From: Tangfeifania diversioriginum
GTDB lineage: Bacteria > Bacteroidota > Bacteroidia > Bacteroidales > Prolixibacteraceae
Reading direction: 5' to 3'
Length of the DNA: 64,000 nt
Assembly: GCF_900141875.1 (NCBI RefSeq)
Contig: NZ_FQZE01000013.1
Location: forward strand, 60,001 to 124,000
Below, piece by piece: positions 34,409-43,100 of this stretch. The position numbers and the translations under genes are program-made. The notes beneath the pieces were generated by a model that searched no databases, had not been told where the DNA came from, and was given only the letters and a program-made list of their open reading frames with translations. Position 1 is the stretch's first letter. Every line of letters starts with the position of its first letter.

Positions 34409-35785
34409 TTATCTGTTGTTGTTTGTTTTGTCGGTCAGCATTTGCAACTGGTACTTCTCCCAACCCGAAACGTCTAATCCGGCTGAAAGTTTCTTTTCAT
34501 GAAGCTGAAGGAGCATTTCGGCCGGGGTAACTCCGGTTGTTGTAATTTTCCGGACAGGTTCCAAGAAGTGGCTTTCATCGCCAATACCCAATAATTCAGA
34601 ACGCCTTTTCAACCCGTTTTCAGCGATACGGCAAATTTGTTTCGCGATTTTACCGGCATGCAAATTGCCACTCGCGGCATTCAGTCCGTCCTTCGGCACA
34701 CGCGACCGCATTTCTTTTAACTCGTTTATATTCCAGGTTGAAATCAGTTCATACGATTCTTCCAGGCTTTCAGCGTCATACAACAAACCCGTCCACAACG
34801 CCGAAACCGCCGTAACGTGAGGTACAGAGCCCGCGTCGGCACCGCGCATTTCAATAAACTGCTTCAGCCGGATGTCGGGAAAAACGGTGGCAACGTGGGT
34901 ATCCCAATCTTCCAAAGTGGGTTTCAGGGTGTACTTTCCCTGCAAAAAATCACGGAAAGTCATACCACTGGGCGAATGATAATTTTCCCCACGCTGAATA
35001 AAATACATGGGTACATCCAGCAGGTAATCCACCCAGTATTCAAACCCAAAACCTTCATCGAAAACGAAAGGCAGAAATCCGCACCTGTCAGGATCCGTAT
35101 CGTCCCAAACATGCGCGCGATAGCTCAAAAAACCGTTGGGTTTGCCCTGCGAAAAAGGCGAGTTGGCAAAAATGGCTGTGGCCACCGGTTGCAGAGCCTG
35201 AGCAATCCGTATCTTTTTTATCATGTCCTGTTCTGAGCTGAAATCCAGGTTCACCTGCACCGATGCCGTGTTCTGCATCATTTCATGGCCCAGTTTCCCT
35301 TTTTGGGGCATGTATTCTTTCATGTAGCGGTAACGTGTTTTGGGAATCCAGGGGACATTGCTGCGTGCTGACAACGGATCGACTCCCAACGACAGGCTGA
35401 ACAAATTCAACCGTTCGCAGATTTCCTCCAGCTCGTAATAATGTTGTTGGGTTTCCAGAAATGTCTCCTGCAGCGTTCTCAGCTTACTGCCCGAAAGCTC
35501 CACCTGTCCGCCGGGTTCCAGCGTTATGGAAGCTCCGTTTTTTTTGAGGCCCACTACATTTTTCTTTTCCGCAACCGGCTGCCAGGCATTTTGCTGCAAA
35601 TGGTTAAAAATGGTGCGAATCCCATTTTCCTCAAAATAACCAACGCGTGCAGCTGTTTTTTTATGGAACAGAAATTTTTCGTGCTCGGTACCAATGCTCC
35701 ATTCTCCGGGCGACTTGCATCCCAGCTCGAAATAGTCAATCAGTTGCGATTTTTGCGTTATTTCCGGTTTTTCTGTTTCAGGCAT
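34409..35785 (-). CDS. gshA: Glutamate-cysteine ligase (plant/proteobacterial GCS2-type)
   Basis: A 458-aa ligase that joins glutamate and cysteine to gamma-glutamylcysteine using ATP. The motifs GTEHEKFLF near the N-terminus, ITLEPGGQVELSG, MMQNTASVQVNLDF and FIEMRGADAG are diagnostic of the GCS2 family as in plants and alphaproteobacteria. The gene lies downstream of an ATP-grasp ligase gene (gap about 200 nt) and directly upstream of a heterodimeric ABC exporter. Together they could make and move glutathione or a related thiol. EgtA-type use of the product cannot be excluded, but no ergothioneine genes are visible. Confidence 0.85.
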   Translation of the reverse strand: MPETEKPEITQKSQLIDYFELGCKSPGEWSIGTEHEKFLFHKKTAARVGYFEENGIRTIFNHLQQNAWQPVAEKKNVVGLKKNGASITLEPGGQVELSGSKLRTLQETFLETQQHYYELEEICERLNLFSLSLGVDPLSARSNVPWIPKTRYRYMKEYMPQKGKLGHEMMQNTASVQVNLDFSSEQDMIKKIRIAQALQPVATAIFANSPFSQGKPNGFLSYRAHVWDDTDPDRCGFLPFVFDEGFGFEYWVDYLLDVPMYFIQRGENYHSPSGMTFRDFLQGKYTLKPTLEDWDTHVATVFPDIRLKQFIEMRGADAGSVPHVTAVSALWTGLLYDAESLEESYELISTWNINELKEMRSRVPKDGLNAASGNLHAGKIAKQICRIAENGLKRRSELLGIGDESHFLEPVRKITTTGVTPAEMLLQLHEKKLSAGLDVSGWEKYQLQMLTDKTNNNR

Positions 35786-35937
35786 TCCAATATATTAGTG
35801 TAACAAAATAACAATTTCATTTTCATTTCGACTTAATTCATTTTGGATTAACGGAATAACTTAATGATAATTCTATTTTAACCCATTATTTCCAGGTTGA
35901 AAAATTCCCGATATCTGGTCGGGGTTTTCTTATTTCA

Positions 35938-35953
35938 TCCGGCAACTGCCGGA
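35938..35953. repeat. Short palindrome TCCGGCAACTGCCGGA
   Basis: One mismatch from the perfect palindrome inside the tRNA-fMet relic at 3320-3335. Located between the gshA and ATP-grasp genes beside a second dyad (TCCCGATATCTGGTCGGG). Confidence 0.6.
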
Positions 35954-35982
35954 CCGGGGTAAAGAATAAGAAAAACCGATTT

Positions 35983-37053
35983 TCATTTTGAACTAAAAAT
36001 TACATCGAGCACATATTTCTCCACGTGGCGGTTTTTGCCGATATACGGGAAATCGTGCATTGAAAGCATGGCAGGGGCATTCAACTCCACTACAATGTAA
36101 TTGCCGGGAGCCGGTGCCGCGTCAATATCCTGAATGATAATGTCGATTCCGGCAATTTTCAGGCCTGCCGACTGCGCTGCTTTCACGGCCACATCTTTAT
36201 AAAACGAGGGCATTTCATCGGTAATGTCGATGCTGTCGCCACCGGTGCTCAAATTTGAATTCTTTCGCAGATATACTTTTTCGCCATTTTTCAAAATTGA
36301 ATTCAGATTTAATGAATTGGCTTTTAAGTGCCTCAACACCTCATCATCGAAAACAATTTTCAGCAGCGGATGCCTGTAATCCGTTCCGCGACCCACATTT
36401 TTCTGATCGATTAGTTGTTGAATGGTTTGTATTCCATCGCCTGTAACATTAGCTGGCTCGCGGAAAGCTACTGCCCGCACTTCGTAATCAACTACCAGAA
36501 AACGAAATTCCCTTCCGGGAAAGTATTCTTCCACAATCACTTTTTTGGAAAACTGAAATGCATTTTCAACCGCTTTCATCACCTCATCCCGGCTTTGCAG
36601 GTTCGTGCTTACGGCAATTCCGTGGTCGGTGTCAACGGGTTTTACCACTGCCGGAAGTTGAACCGCATTGAGTTGAGCGGGAAGAAAACCGCGCTCCAGC
36701 AAAATGCCGTTGGCATGACTGATACCGCTGCGCTGCAAAAATTGCCGGGTCATCCATTTGTCGTTCGAAATCCAGTAGGCAATCAGGCTGTTGGCATCCG
36801 AAATGGTGCCTTCGTGAATAATGTATTCTTTGTTTTGGTGCCTAACTGCAAGCAAATTGTTGTTGGCATCGATGATTTCAAAAGGCAGTTTTCGCCGCAG
36901 TATTTCAGCAATAATAATTTGAGTGGTGGCCTCAAAATGTTCATATCCGGACAATGGCGTAAAATTACTGCCGGGGCCCGGAGTTGTTTCATCGCTGGCG
37001 GATTTGTTTTTTTGCTGGTGTTGGTTTTCCATAAAAGTATTGTAAAAATTCAA
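35983..37053 (-). CDS. ATP-grasp ligase, likely glutathione synthetase-like
   Basis: A 356-aa ATP-grasp protein resembling the C-terminal half of bifunctional GshF and the ATP-grasp domain of cyanophycin synthetase. Visible features are LPAVVKPVDTDHGIAVS (lysine of the A subdomain), VIVEEYFPGREFRFLVV (hinge) and IAGIDIIIQD followed by VELNAPAMLSMHDFP (metal ligands Asp, Glu, Asn). Next to gshA it probably adds glycine to gamma-glutamylcysteine. The two genes together look like a split GshF. An AGAGGA stretch precedes the ATG at 37053; an internal ATG (37032) is an alternative start. Confidence 0.75.
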   Translation of the reverse strand: MNFYNTFMENQHQQKNKSASDETTPGPGSNFTPLSGYEHFEATTQIIIAEILRRKLPFEIIDANNNLLAVRHQNKEYIIHEGTISDANSLIAYWISNDKWMTRQFLQRSGISHANGILLERGFLPAQLNAVQLPAVVKPVDTDHGIAVSTNLQSRDEVMKAVENAFQFSKKVIVEEYFPGREFRFLVVDYEVRAVAFREPANVTGDGIQTIQQLIDQKNVGRGTDYRHPLLKIVFDDEVLRHLKANSLNLNSILKNGEKVYLRKNSNLSTGGDSIDITDEMPSFYKDVAVKAAQSAGLKIAGIDIIIQDIDAAPAPGNYIVVELNAPAMLSMHDFPYIGKNRHVEKYVLDVIFSSK

Positions 37054-37265
37054 TTTATTCCTCTGTTGTTTATTGTATCACCCTGCAGGTTGTCATTTAT
37101 ACAGCTAACCCATACGGTTTGTTTACAAGTAGATTTGCAAAGATACAACTGCCAATCAAAAAGTGTGGACACATTGCCATTAGGTATGGAATAGGTTAAG
37201 ATGCAACAATCATCAACCGCCGCGCTGAAAGGGCAGGTTAATTCAGTAGCCCGTAAAAAAGAATC

Positions 37266-37399
37266 AGTCTTGTGGTGTAACTGGCAATACGTCTGCCCTG
37301 ATTCAAAACTCAACCGCACCGATCGAAATTTAGTATTATTTGTTTTTAAAAGACGATACACTCGGGCGGAGAAACCAAACTCGAGTACTGGCAAGACAA
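37266..37399 (+). pseudogene. Interrupted tRNA-Gln-like sequence
   Basis: The 5' part (AGTCTTGTGGTGTAACTGGC and on to ACGTCTG) matches the acceptor and D arm of the tRNA-Gln genes; the 3' part (CCAAACTCGAGTACTGG and CAAGACAA) matches their T arm and acceptor end. About 60 nt of foreign sequence separates the anticodon region from the T arm, and the anticodon stem is lost. Six of seven acceptor pairs are kept, two through paired C-to-T/G-to-A changes. Confidence 0.65.
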
Positions 37400-37410
37400 T
37401 TAATAAACCA

Positions 37411-37441
37411 GGGAGCACCAATACTGGATGCACTCCCTTTC
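37411..37441 (+). terminator. Terminator-like hairpin after the tRNA-Gln relic
   Basis: GGGAG and CTCCC bracket CACCAATACTGGATGCA, in which CCA and TGG also pair; a T-rich stretch follows. It is placed as the terminators of the two intact tRNA-Gln genes are. Confidence 0.55.
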
Positions 37442-37685
37442 TTTATTTAAGCATCAGCCTTTAGTTTAGTATTCCACAGAAACAGGGTTAAAAACCCCTA
37501 TCGGCATCTGCCTAATTCCCGAAAAAAAATATCGGCATTTTTGCCTTTATAATTCAAAAAAGACCATTTTATTTTATGTTTACTGATTTTTTTCCGCGAA
37601 CAGGGACGCGAACTCCCCTCTATGACTGCAAGTATATGATTTACAGCGACAGGGGAATTAAAAAACGCTATTGTCCGAGCCATTT
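37442..37685. other. Intergenic region without a supported gene
   Basis: It holds no coding frame I can support. Near 37590-37645, read on the minus strand, AGTTCGCG and CTGTAAATC are weakly reminiscent of T and anticodon arms, but no cloverleaf forms. Confidence 0.4.
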
Positions 37686-37693
37686 TAAATTTG
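37686..37693 (+). promoter_or_regulatory. -7 box TAAATTTG before the PorP/SprF gene
   Basis: A TAnnTTTG match 31 nt upstream of the ATG at 37724. No well-spaced -33 TTG is found. Confidence 0.5.
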
Positions 37694-37723
37694 TATGTTG
37701 CCGCGGTGATTTATTCCATAAAC

Positions 37724-38668
37724 ATGAAAAACTTGATAAGACAAACAAGTCTTGTGGGCGTACTGATTTTCATTTTCTTCATAAGAAGTTATGGGCAGGC
37801 TGAACCCATTCATACCCAATACATGTTTAACATGCAGCCCATTAATCCGGCCTACACGGGGATGTGGGAAAAAATCGGATTCTCCACGCTGGTGCGCAAG
37901 CAGTGGGCAGGCATCGACCGGTCGCCGCTCACGCAGGTATTTTCATTCCATTCCCCTACCAACAACAGGAATGTGGGTTTGGGACTTAACGTAGCCAACG
38001 ACAGGTATGGACTGGAAAATAAACTGAGCATTTTTGGCGATTACGCCTACGAAATTGCGCTGACCCCGCAAACCCGCCTGCGCTTGGGGCTAAAAGCTGG
38101 TTTCATCAACTACAAAAATCCGCTTACCCAGTACGAATTATATCCCGATGGTGAATACGACCCCGCATTTGGCGCAGATGTGGATTTGAAATTTATGCCC
38201 AACTTTGGCCTTGGGGCGTTCCTCTACGAGGAAAATTATTATGTAAGCCTCTCCATTCCCAAACTGCTGAAAAATGATTACAGGGCCAACATCAACAATT
38301 ACAATATTGAGACTGAAATCCAGACCATTTACCTCGCTGCCGGGTACGTTTTCAACTTTATCACGTTAAACTACATGGCTTTCAAACCCACCATGCTGGT
38401 TGCAGCCACCCGTGGACTGCCGCTTCAATACGACCTGGCAGCAAATGTTTTACTTAACGAAAAATTTTGGCTGGGACTGGTGCTCCGCTCCGGAAATGCA
38501 CTCAGCTTTGTATCGCAATGGATTATGGACAACAACCTGCGACTGGGGTTTGCCATGGACTTAACCTACAACGAAATTTTTCCCTACCAGTATGGCACTT
38601 ACGAGGTGACATTGGGATTCGATATCGATTTCTTCGGCAGAAGCTACATCCGGGAAAAGTATTTTTGA
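37724..38668 (+). CDS. PorP/SprF family type IX secretion-associated outer-membrane protein
   Basis: A 314-aa beta-barrel-type protein. The signal peptide spans MKNLIRQTSL to SYG. The diagnostic start of the mature protein is HTQYMFNMQPINPAYTG, followed by the conserved VRKQWAGIDRSP and many alternating strands, ending with a C-terminal aromatic-rich strand. SprF assists secretion and surface attachment of the adhesin SprB in Flavobacterium johnsoniae, and PorP-like proteins pair with type B C-terminal-domain substrates. Here it is the first gene before four large secreted proteins, the last with such a domain. The upstream open-frame extension to 37691 lacks support, so the ATG preceding the signal peptide is used. 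Confidence 0.9.
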   Translation: MKNLIRQTSLVGVLIFIFFIRSYGQAEPIHTQYMFNMQPINPAYTGMWEKIGFSTLVRKQWAGIDRSPLTQVFSFHSPTNNRNVGLGLNVANDRYGLENKLSIFGDYAYEIALTPQTRLRLGLKAGFINYKNPLTQYELYPDGEYDPAFGADVDLKFMPNFGLGAFLYEENYYVSLSIPKLLKNDYRANINNYNIETEIQTIYLAAGYVFNFITLNYMAFKPTMLVAATRGLPLQYDLAANVLLNEKFWLGLVLRSGNALSFVSQWIMDNNLRLGFAMDLTYNEIFPYQYGTYEVTLGFDIDFFGRSYIREKYF

Positions 38669-38716
38669 TTTTGCGGACGAAAGGAAATAGTTCATATCAC
38701 TATTCAAAAAATAATT

Positions 38717-38852
38717 AGGTAAAAAGAGGTTAATTATTAATTTGAGGAGCTGATAAAATCTTCCACGCAAAGACGCGCAAAAAGAGCGAAGTTTAAAAAT
38801 TATTGACCACCCGGCAAGTGGTATCCTTTAACGTTTTGGAGTTAAATTTATT
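38717..38852 (+). repeat. 136-bp direct repeat, copy 1
   Basis: It differs from copy 2 (39383-39518) at one or two positions only. It contains GAGGAGCTGATAAAATCTTC and ACGCAAAGACGCGC. It is non-coding and ends at the left terminus of the 190-bp inverted-repeat element. Confidence 0.85.
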
Positions 38853-39037
38853 GAATTAGGCATTTTAACAATTCTTGTAAGTGTCAGACATTCATGATGA
38901 TATATTTTTTGTGGAATGAAGCTGGTTAAATTTAAATTAGGTTCTTTTATATCAGAAACCAACAAGGGGTTGCAACCCCTTGTTTATCAAGTTTTTTCAC
39001 AACTCGCGATTTATTACTTAAGTGCCTAATTCAATAA
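38848..39037. mobile_element. 190-bp MITE-like element
   Basis: It is bounded by perfect 15-bp inverted repeats, TTATTGAATTAGGCA on the left (38848-38862) and its reverse complement on the right (39023-39037). It has no coding capacity, and an internal perfect palindrome ACAAGGGGTTGCAACCCCTTGT, stated in halves as ACAAGGGGTTG and its complement, lies near 38963-38984. It abuts copy 1 of the 136-bp repeat but is absent after copy 2, which suggests insertion. Confidence 0.6.
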
Positions 39038-39382
39038 GGTTTTTTATTTTAGCACTCATCAAATTTAAACGCTGGTGAAATCATCTTTTAAGAACCTGTT
39101 TTTCAAACCTTACAACAGACAGCAAATTACGGAACTCAGAAAAAACCTTATTCTTTTAACAACCTTAGTAACAAGCCAAAAAATCCAGCAAATAACTACC
39201 TTATTACCTAATTGAAGATTTTGGGTCTTTGTGCCCTGGTGGCATAAAAGAACTGGCCAACCGCGAAGCGAACCCAATGGGAGAAAACACGAAGTCACGA
39301 AGATTCACAAAATTCATTATCGAATTAAATTTGCATTCATCTCTTATAACAATTTCATTTTATAAATCTTAGACACACAATA
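39038..39382. other. Intergenic region with dispersed-repeat text
   Basis: No supported gene. It includes a common intergenic repeat type (TTTGTGCCCTGGTGGC near 39226 and CACGAAGTCACGAAGATTC near 39288). Confidence 0.5.
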
Positions 39383-39518
39383 AGGTAATAAGAGGTTAAT
39401 TATTAATTTGAGGAGCTGATAAAATCTTCCACGCAAAGACGCGCAAAAAGAGCGAAGTTTAAAAATTATTGACCACCCGGCAAGTGGTATCCTTTAACGT
39501 TTTGGAGTTAAATTTATT
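39383..39518 (+). repeat. 136-bp direct repeat, copy 2
   Basis: Nearly identical to 38717-38852 and in the same orientation, with a 530-bp interval between the copies. Confidence 0.85.
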
Positions 39519-40138
39519 AGCAGTCCCGGTTTTATTTCAGATAAGTGAGCAACAAAGTAATATCATTCTCAGTCATTTGATTTTTCATTGCGATTTTTGC
39601 GTTTCTTTTATTTTGCGCCCCTATTTTTCGGGGTCTGCGTGGAATAAAATTAGCCAGAACTCATAGCACAAAATTTTAAGAATTTTAAGTATTCGGGAAA
39701 ATTATATGAATTGTTTTGTGGTTCTGAAACCTGCACCTGGTGTTTGCCATGTATTTTAACCAAACCATAAAAACCTTATTTTTATGACATTATACACACT
39801 TCTGTAATCCAACATATACCGCATTGCAAAAGCAGGAACCCGGTATGGATTCGATTAGTGTAACGCAATCAGGAAAAAAGCATACAAAAACTCAGCAAGT
39901 GTTCGATTACCATCAGCATTTTTGAACAAGTGATCAGAATATAATCTTTTGATTTTAAATGATTTTATGCTGAAAAAAACATTCTCACCTGTTTACTATC
40001 ATTTTGTTTTTTTTAACTTGCACCCACAAATCTTTAATAGTTATTAACAATTAACAAAAGCAAAACCGTTCATCATTCGGAAAAAAAGACAAAAAACCTT
40101 TTTAAAATTTCGGATAAACAACGTAGATTGCATTTAAC
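39519..40138. other. Long non-coding leader region of the giant secreted protein
   Basis: About 620 bp with no supported gene or repeat family and many A/T runs. A promoter for the giant gene should lie here, but I find no clear TTG-N19-21-TAnnTTTG pair. Confidence 0.4.
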
Positions 40139-40168
40139 AAATGTCCTGCGGCAAATTTTAGGACATTT
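40139..40168 (+). promoter_or_regulatory. Hairpin just upstream of the giant gene
   Basis: AAATGTCCT and AGGACATTT form a perfect 9-bp stem with a 12-nt loop, 12 nt before the start codon. It could act in the 5' leader as a translational or attenuation element, or mark an upstream terminator; the sequence alone cannot decide. Confidence 0.5.
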
Positions 40169-40180
40169 ATTTTATCGGTG

Positions 40181-43100
40181 ATGGTAAAAAATAGGGGTCA
40201 CATAACTCTTGTCAGGATTCTTATACTTGTAACTTTCCTACTAACCGCTGTTTTGGATGAAAAATCTGATGCAAGGGAGGTTTCACTTTATCATTTTTCA
40301 GGTTCAAGAACCCGCTTTACTACCTCATCTCTAACAGAATGCAACTGTGCATTACTGAATTTAAATACCGGGCCCACTGCCGACAAAACCTGTTTTTTCA
40401 AAACAGGATTTCCAATCCTTAATCAAAATGAGGCCGGATTTTCCATACCAAATGTCAATAGCACTAAATTATTCCTCGTTCCACTACTCGCTTCCGGCGC
40501 ATTGAAAAAACAAGGCTACCATCCCATTAACGGGCCACCAGACCGGGCCATCCAAACAGAAGACCTATTCAACCAACCATTTAAATCAAAAGCCGTCATC
40601 CCATCGCCTGCAGGTTCCTGCATTCCGATTCCTGAAAATCTTTTGGCCAGTCTCAATCCCTTGCAGTTGACTCCAGGCAGTGAAGTGATGCATACAACAA
40701 ACAAAAAATCAACCACATACGATAAGAAAACTCCGTCAACTTCTTTCCGCGCACAACAAAATCCGGAAATCACCTGCCCCGGTGATATTTCCACCTACAC
40801 CGACATCAACACCTGCGAGAGCTTCATTTCGGGCAATCTCGACCCGGAGTTCGATGAAAATGAAGTGGCCTCGCTCACCTGGGAAATGACCGGCGCCACC
40901 GAAGATGCCTCTCCGCCGCAGGGCATCAACCGCATTGGCAGCCACACCTTTAACGAAGGGGCCACAATGGTCACTTACACTGCTACCGGGAATGACAGGA
41001 ACACCACTTCCTGCTCGTTTACAGTTACCATCTCCGACAACCAGGTGCCGCGCCTGGAAAACATCCCGGGCGACATTACCGTGCAAGCCGCGCCAGGAGA
41101 GTGTTCCGCCACGGTTTTCTGGATTGAACCCACCGCCAGCGACAACTGCACGCCGAACCGGCTGATTATAAAGGAAAACAATTACGAGCCAGGCGACGAA
41201 TTCCCTGTGGGCACCACCCGCGTGGAGTACATCGCATCCGACGCCATGGGCAACGAAAGCCAGCAGGCCACATTTACCATCACTGTGGAAGACACCGAGC
41301 CGCCGGTGCTCTCCATGCCTGCCGATACCACCATCCAGTGTGGCGACGAAATTCCAGCCTCGTGGCAAACCCTGCAACAACTCACCGCTGCAGGAGGCTC
41401 GGCCACCGACAACTGCAAAGTGGATGAAACCACCTTCCGCCTGCTTTCTGAAACCCAAAGCCGGGAAAACTGCCCGTATGCACTGACAAAAGTCTATGAG
41501 ATTGCCGATGCCAGCGGGAATGTTGCCACTGCCGAACACCGGATTGTGGTGGAAGGGGAAGAAGAAGTTGCTGAAACGGATGAAGAGGTGGAGTTGAAAG
41601 GGGCGATGGCGGGAACCACTACAGCTATTGACGATGGGGATTGGGATGATCCTGCTACCTGGGATAATGGTGTTCCTGACGGATCAACCAATGTAGTTAT
41701 TCCATCAGCCTATACAGTGACATTAACTGATGATGCAGTTTGTAATGATATTAATATAGAAGGAACATTAAATTATCTCGATAACGGTGCTTATAATTTA
41801 CAGGTTTACGGAAATTGGACCAATAGCGGTTCATACAATGGCGGAACCAACGGAATTGTTGAGTTTGCCGGCAGCGTCGATGCTACAATCAGCGGAAATA
41901 CAACGTTTGAAGATTTAATTATAAGTAAGGGAAGTCTTTCAACCACATTATCAATAATCGGAACAGCAGCTATTTCAGGTGGCGGAAGTTTAAAAATGAA
42001 CAGTGGCCTGGTACAGGTTGGCTCCGGAAATAGTTTTAATATCAACTCAACTGGCGGTTTTACCATTGAAGAAACTGCTGGACTGGAGATAAATGGGGGT
42101 ACGCTTACCACCGGGGCTTTTTCGATTGAAAATAAAGGTTTATTTAAAATTAACGACGGAACTGTAACGCTTGGCCAAACATCGGGAAACAGTTTAACCA
42201 TCCGAAGTTCAGGAACACTCGAAGTAAATGATGGCACAGTTAATATTGCAGGCCGGCTCGTTGTTTCGGGAGGAACCGCAGACATTTTCGGTGGAACCAT
42301 CAATTTAAACACCGAAGGGCACAGCAGTTCCTCTTTGGCAACTTTAGATTTAACTGCCACTTCTGATTTTAATATGACAGGAGGAACTATAAACTTTTTG
42401 AATCCAAACGGCTCAGGAAATCTCGATTTATCCATTTTAGACGGGGGAACCAAAAACTTTGGGGGTACATTAAATTTCGGAACAGGAACTTACAAAATAT
42501 CCAGTGATACATCCTTCCCGAATTTTACTTCAACAGGAGACGCAGATATTATTTATAGAATACCAGTTACAGAAAATGGAACTTATAATTTTCCTCTAAC
42601 AACTGCAGCCGGAGCTTCAATTCCCGCTTCCATAACAATTTCCGGCTCTGACTACACCAACGCTTACATTGAAATTGAAACTTTTGACGAAAAACATCCT
42701 GAAAATGCCAACACCACAAACTTCCTGAACCGCTACTGGACAATAGCTACCAGTGGAATCACCAATCTGGATTACGATGTAACCGTAGATTACCACAGCA
42801 ATGATATCTCCGGCACTATTTCCGGATTTATTGTCGGAGATTATACCGGTTCAGTATGGAACGAAACAGGAAATGCAACCATTAGTGGAAATACCATATC
42901 CATCACTGAAATCACACAGCAAAATTTTGAGTTTACCGCGCTTAGTGAACCAACCGTTTCTGTTTCTGCATCGCCTGAAACTATTTGTTACGGCACTTCA
43001 ACTACATTAACTGCCACGGCAACCGGCGACCAGATAGAAAGTTATTCATGGAATCCCGCTACCGATCTCGATTTAACTGATCCAGCAAACCCCATTGCCA

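Noticed and set aside
37590..37645. tRNA-Tyr-like text on the minus strand
   Set aside because: AGTTCGCG and CTGTAAATC recall T and anticodon loops, but no acceptor stem or D arm can be formed.
40736..41539. 267-codon minus-strand open frame inside the giant gene
   Set aside because: It is a shadow of the GC-rich HYR-coding region on the plus strand; no protein features of its own.
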